NCBI GenBank assembly: GCA_023375785.1
Contig: SZWC01002441.1
Coordinates: 194,880-231,405, forward strand
Direction of reading: 5' to 3'
From: Penium margaritaceum
Taxonomy: Eukaryota > Streptophyta > Zygnematophyceae > Desmidiales > Peniaceae
DNA length: 36,526 nt
Position 1 is the first letter of the stretch, and each line of letters begins with the position of its first letter. Shown here piece after piece: positions 32,871-36,526 of the stretch. The position numbers and the translations under genes were made by a program. The notes under the pieces are model-generated. The model worked only from the letters and a program-made list of their open reading frames with translations, had not been told where the DNA came from and searched no databases.

Positions 32871-32918
32871 GTGTGCCTCACATTGGCAGTTGCGCGCCTC
32901 ACACTAGCAGCAGTGCGC
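32871..32918. repeat. 21-bp minisatellite, right part
   Basis: Two further units (32877-32897 and 32898-32918) of the array interrupted by the copia insertion, preceded by GTGTGC, the end of the split unit. Confidence 0.85.
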
Positions 32919-34150
32919 CCCCCATTGTCCATGCAAGACCTTGGTGCTTCGTGCAAGACCTTAGGGCTAGGTACACGCCCCTGGCCATTTGCGCATGCCC
33001 TTGGCTATCTGTGCATGCCCATGGCCGTTTTTGCAGCCCCTGGCTGCTTGTGCGCGAACCTAACCGCCTGTGCACAACCCTGGCTGTCTATGCACGACCC
33101 TGGCCGTCCGTGCATGTCCCTGCCCGTCCGTGCACGTCCCTGGCCGTCCGTGCACGTCCCTGGCCGTCCGTGCACGTCCCTGGCCGTCCGTGCACGTCCC
33201 TGGCCGTCCGTGCACGTCCCTGGCCGTCCGTGCACGTCCCTGGCCGTCCGTGCACGTCCCTGGCTGTCCGTGCACGTCCCTGGCCATCTGTGCACGTCCC
33301 TGGCTGTCCGTGCACGTCCCTGGCCGTCCGTGCACTACCCTGATGGTCCGTGCACGGCTCTGGGCGTCCGTGCACGGCCCTGGGGATCCGTGTACGACCC
33401 TAGGGTGTTGTTGGCTGTTCTTGGCTGGCCGTCAGTGGCTCTTGGAGATCGTAAATGGCCTCTGGCTTCCCGTCTGCGACCTTTGGAGGCTGCATAAGCC
33501 CTTGGCTGGCTGGTTGCGACCCATAGCTGGCTCCTTCGCGGCTGAACATGGTCTTGGCAGCCACTGGCTGAACCCTGCGCACTCCTAGGCGGCCTCTCCT
33601 GGCCCCTGGCTTGTCGTAGGCTTTCCATGGAGGTTCCTCACGGCCTTTGGCTTGCTGTTCACAGCCCCTAGGGGTCGTAAATGCCCCCTGCCTGCCCGAC
33701 CTCGGCCCTTGGAGGTCGTAGGCAGGCACACGGTGCCTGTTCTCGGCCCTTGGAGGTCGCAGGCAGGCACACGGTGCCTGGTCTCGACCCTTGGAGGTCG
33801 CAGGCAGGCACACGGTTGCACGCCTGCAGCACTGGGACGTCAGAGACGGCCCTTGGCTGGCTCCTCTGGGCCCCTTGCCTGTTGTAGCCGGTCTTGGCCT
33901 GTTGTAGACGGCCTTGGTCCGCCAGAAACGGCCCTGGCCCATTGGAAACGGCCCTGGCCTGCTGGAAACGGCCCTGGCCTGCCGAAAACAGCCCTGGCCC
34001 CCCAACAACAGCTGTAGTCCGCCAAAAACGGCCTTAGCCTGCCAAAAACAGCCCTGATTGGCCGAACACTGCCCTGGCCAGCCGCACATAGTCATGGCCA
34101 GTCATGCACGACCCTGGTCAGTCGTGCACAGCCTTGGCTAGCTGTGCGCA
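32919..34150. repeat. Evolving 20-bp-period minisatellite
   Basis: TGGCCGTCCGTGCACGTCCC repeats in strict 20-bp register from about 33061 to 33400 (17 units, several identical in 33121-33260), with diverged units before it from about 32980. After an interruption, 20-bp periodicity returns at about 33885-34140 with units such as CGGCCCTGGCCTGCTGGAAA. Open frames on both strands here have a 20-residue period and come from the repeat, not from a gene. Confidence 0.92.
33700..33821. repeat. 41-bp tandem repeat, three copies
   Basis: TTGGAGGTCG starts at 33709, 33750 and 33791, each followed by AGGCAGGCACACGGT, exactly 41 bp apart. It sits inside the larger minisatellite region. Confidence 0.9.
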
Positions 34151-34615
34151 GCCCATGCTGCCTGTACGTGGCGTAGGCGACACATGCACAGTCCTGGCAG
34201 CTCTCGTTGTAGCTGATGGTGTTGCAACTGTTGCAGTATGTGCCGTTGCTGTTGCGTCAACTACTTCTACGACTAATGTAGTGGTTATAGTTGCACAGGT
34301 ACTGATGTTTGCGTTGGTAACCCCTGGTCCTTGAGCTCAACGCGAAGGAGCTGCTGCCAGCCTTGGCAATATCTGTGGCAAGGAGAGAAGGAGGAGGAGC
34401 TCCACGCATGGATGGCAATGGCATCTATGTCACTTCGACAGGCCAATGAGCAAAGAACATTTTAGTAGGACGCCCAGGTGTGCTGGCCAAACCGGGACTC
34501 CAGAATTCCCGATAGGTAGAGTGCATAAGCAGTGGTCGTGAACGAACGTGGGAGCCTGATCTGTCACGCATGAGGGGAAGCACATGCGGAAGCGTGAGGT
34601 CGAGAGGATCAACCT
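34151..34615. other. Leader region of the LARD-like element, no gene seen
   Basis: On the minus strand this is the sequence directly after the PBS. A frame of about 90 residues (34425-34697) runs across the LTR border and is not taken as a gene. Confidence 0.5.
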
Positions 34616-34627
34616 GCTCTGATACCA
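34616..34627 (-). other. Primer-binding site, initiator tRNA-Met 3' end
   Basis: The minus strand reads TGGTATCAGAGC one base after the LTR end. It is complementary to the 3' end of plant initiator tRNA-Met, the usual primer of plant LTR elements. This fixes orientation and LTR border. Confidence 0.93.
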
Positions 34628-34628
34628 A

Positions 34629-35030
34629 TGTAACACTCCTAAGACAATGTTGGCTGAAAACCCTCAGAAACGTGCTGGGTAGGTATGAGAATGGCATTCC
34701 AACACGTCAATTGGGCTGTTTAGCAGTGTGAAGCCTACCTTTGACCATTAGATCGTCATGGGGTGGTGACGTGGCAGACGACGATCTGCCACTGCAACCC
34801 TATTGCTTGCCGGAATATCTTTTATTATTCTCTACATGTGAATCTACATAGACCCGAATATTTTAGGAAATTTTGTCGTACACCACTACAAAGGTTATTC
34901 TGATTTATCCACGTGGAGGTTACACGTACTTACTCCGAAGATCTCGGGCGATATTTCTCCCATGTGCTTGTTTTTATAATGTAATGGCTTCATTGCAAAT
35001 TTCACGTGTACAAGTAGCTCACACGCTACA
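34629..35030 (-). repeat. 5' LTR of the LARD-like element
   Basis: 402 bp, TGTAGC to TGTTACA on the minus strand. A TATA-like TATAAAAA lies about 55 bp in (34971-34977) and CCACGTGG at 34909-34916, both at positions equivalent to the other LTR. Confidence 0.92.
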
Positions 35031-35035
35031 TTCTG
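35031..35035. other. Target-site duplication, right copy
   Basis: TTCTG, matching TTCTC at 22225-22229 in four of five bases. Confidence 0.65.
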
Positions 35036-35550
35036 CAATTTTGTTGTGTCTGGACGATAGGCTCACTCTCAGCGCGATTATTCTTGTGGAAGCGACTCCC
35101 AGTCCAAGAAAAAACATGAAAATCGGACAAAATTTGTGTAGCAAGCAGGGGATTCTTTTTGCGAAACAGATACCGGACATCGCAACCAAGCACGTGACTC
35201 AAATGACGACTTCTCCTCCTACAGGAGGTAAACATCAAGTACCCTACTGCTCTTGGATTTCGATATTAATTGTTTTTTAAGTTGATTGAATGTGATACAT
35301 TTTTTTGTTCAATGAATTCTACATACCATATAAATAATTGAACTTGAATTTTGTGTGAAAAACTAAGGAATTTCAAACTTCAATGGTGTTTTTCTCCATA
35401 TTAAACGTTGAAATCAAGGTACCATTTGATGCAGATTCAACCATTAAGGACTACCAAAATGATTCAGAACTAAAAAAACTCGTCTAATTCATAGATTTTA
35501 TAATTGGTGAAAATGCCGATTACCCCCTGTTTTGTCACCCTTGACCCTCA
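35036..35550. other. AT-rich flank, no gene seen
   Basis: Right flank of the LARD-like element. No open frame with recognisable motifs. Confidence 0.5.
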
Positions 35551-35732
35551 TATACCCCTCCATCAGAACAATAACCCCCATCCGCCCCTCCGTGGGAACG
35601 ATAAGGCCCATCCGCCCCTCCGCCAGAACAATAAGCTTCATCCGCCCCTCCGCCAGAACGATAAGCCTCATTCACCCCTCCGCCAAAACAATAAGCCTAA
35701 TCCGCCCCTGTCCGGCAAAACAAAGGCCTAAT
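35551..35732. repeat. 30-bp minisatellite, about six copies
   Basis: Units of the type TCCGCCCCTCCGCCAGAACA plus ATAAGCTTCA start at 35581, 35611, 35641, 35671 and 35701, with a diverged unit at 35551. The 30-bp period keeps frames open with a 10-residue repeat (PPLRQNNKPH). It ends in a C run at about 35737-35749. Confidence 0.92.
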
Positions 35733-35752
35733 CCGCCCCCCCCCCCCCCTGT

Positions 35753-35802
35753 TTTCACCATGCTCAAAGAGCGACGCATGTCGCTGCTTAAGCATGGTGA
35801 AA
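35753..35802. other. 50-base imperfect hairpin
   Basis: TTTCACCATGCTCAAAGAGCGAC pairs with GTCGCTGCTTAAGCATGGTGAAA around the loop GCAT, with three mismatches in 23 positions. Confidence 0.75.
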
Positions 35803-35842
35803 TCGGGCATGCCGTCGATCACGACCGTCGCGATAGCATCGA

Positions 35843-35876
35843 GGGGTGAGGGGGGGGGAGGGAGGGGGGGTGGGGG
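35843..35876 (+). other. G-rich tract with quadruplex potential
   Basis: Runs of 4, 10, 3, 7 and 5 G separated by one to three bases satisfy the usual G-quadruplex pattern. A second G run lies at about 36039-36050. Confidence 0.7.
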
Positions 35877-35879
35877 ATT

Positions 35880-36236
35880 GCCGGCCGACATCAGTCGGTC
35901 GGCACTTCGTCAACCCCAACCCCCCCCCCCGCCTTTTGCAGCCCACCAGCCCACCCATCCGCCCGTCGATCGAGGCCCTCACGATTCAGGGACGCGATGG
36001 AACGGGCGGCCGGTGGGCTACCGAGGAGCGGTGGGGAGTGGGGGGGGGGGACTTCGACGAGGATTCCGGCCGACGGGCATCCATGGGAATCCTCCACGGG
36101 ATTCGGAAAATCTCTATTTTTTTGGGTTACGTAGTAACCATTGTCATCAAAATTCAGACAAAAATTGAAAATGAAATTTCGGCATAGTCTCACGTTTTTA
36201 AGTTTCACATGGACTTGGAGAAGAAGGTGTTCTGTG
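35880..36236. other. No gene recognised
   Basis: GC-rich then AT-rich sequence with homopolymer runs. Open frames on both strands are low in complexity and show no domain. Confidence 0.45.

Positions 36237-36526
<290 letters not shown>

Larger units (their letters stand above)
22230..35030 (-). mobile_element. Large non-autonomous (LARD-like) LTR retrotransposon hosting a nested copia
   Basis: Two direct repeats of about 400 bp (22230-22634 and 34629-35030) have the marks of LTRs. On the minus strand each starts TGTAGC, and the right copy ends TGTTACA. The right one is followed by a canonical initiator tRNA-Met primer site, the left one is preceded by AAAGGGGGAGG, and the outside carries a 5-bp duplication. 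The interior, once the nested copia (27142-32870) is set aside, is about 6.3 kb. It consists of 20- and 21-bp minisatellites, GC-rich sequence and about 4.3 kb without a recognisable gag, protease, RT or integrase. Long non-coding interior with intact LTR signals is the definition of a LARD. An alternative is an autonomous element too decayed to recognise. Confidence 0.8.

Noticed and set aside
32816..33588. Overlapping open frames with a 20-residue repeat (RARPWPSVHVPG type)
   Set aside because: All come from the 20-bp minisatellite, which leaves several frames open on both strands.

Overview
This window is eukaryotic repeat DNA with no confirmed host gene. Almost everything recognisable is LTR retrotransposon sequence of plant type. 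There are Ty1/copia polyproteins with CCHC-knuckle gag, DSG protease, DDE integrase, YVDD reverse transcriptase and RNase H. There are Ty3/gypsy fragments with a DTGA protease, reverse transcriptase and RNase H. One 12-base primer-binding site matches the 3' end of plant initiator tRNA-Met. This points to a streptophyte (land plant or charophyte alga; a Chara-like genome is possible but cannot be shown from the sequence). All coding copies are broken by stops and frameshifts.

Layout. 1-460: fragment of a copia LTR. 638-3127 (minus): a long unrecognised ORF with a Pro/Ser/Ala-rich N-terminus, a globular middle and an Ala/Glu/Lys coiled coil built on a 150-bp repeat. Its 5' end is crossed by an exact 187-bp duplication next to an N, probably an assembly artefact. 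3367-7092 (minus): degenerate gypsy sequence with an unusual order, protease-RT-RNase H followed by a second gag/protease and no integrase. 7060-11676 (plus): a 5'-truncated copia element with its 3' LTR, abutting the gypsy element head to head. 12165-16188: two related LTRs in inverted orientation around about 2 kb that holds a tandem array of about 147 bp. Both LTRs carry clusters of GAANNTTC motifs resembling heat-shock elements. 16189-22224: AT-rich DNA with no recognised gene, an old inverted dispersed repeat, a short hairpin and a 234-base gap.

22230-35030 (minus) is the main structure. It is a 12.8-kb LTR element with LTRs of about 400 bp, a near-perfect 5-bp target-site duplication, a canonical PBS and polypurine tract, and no recognisable gag or pol of its own. 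It looks like a large non-autonomous (LARD-like) retrotransposon whose interior contains 20- and 21-bp minisatellites. A full-length copia element (27142-32870, minus) is nested inside it, inserted within a 21-bp repeat unit. That copia has a PBS matching the anticodon region of initiator tRNA-Met, as in half-tRNA priming. 35036-36526: AT-rich flank, a 30-bp minisatellite, a hairpin, a G-rich tract and a long alternating purine-pyrimidine microsatellite running off the window.

The elements do not form a pathway; they record successive insertion, nesting, truncation and decay. The coiled-coil ORF, the LARD-like element, the half-tRNA PBS and the heat-shock-like LTR motifs most deserve follow-up.
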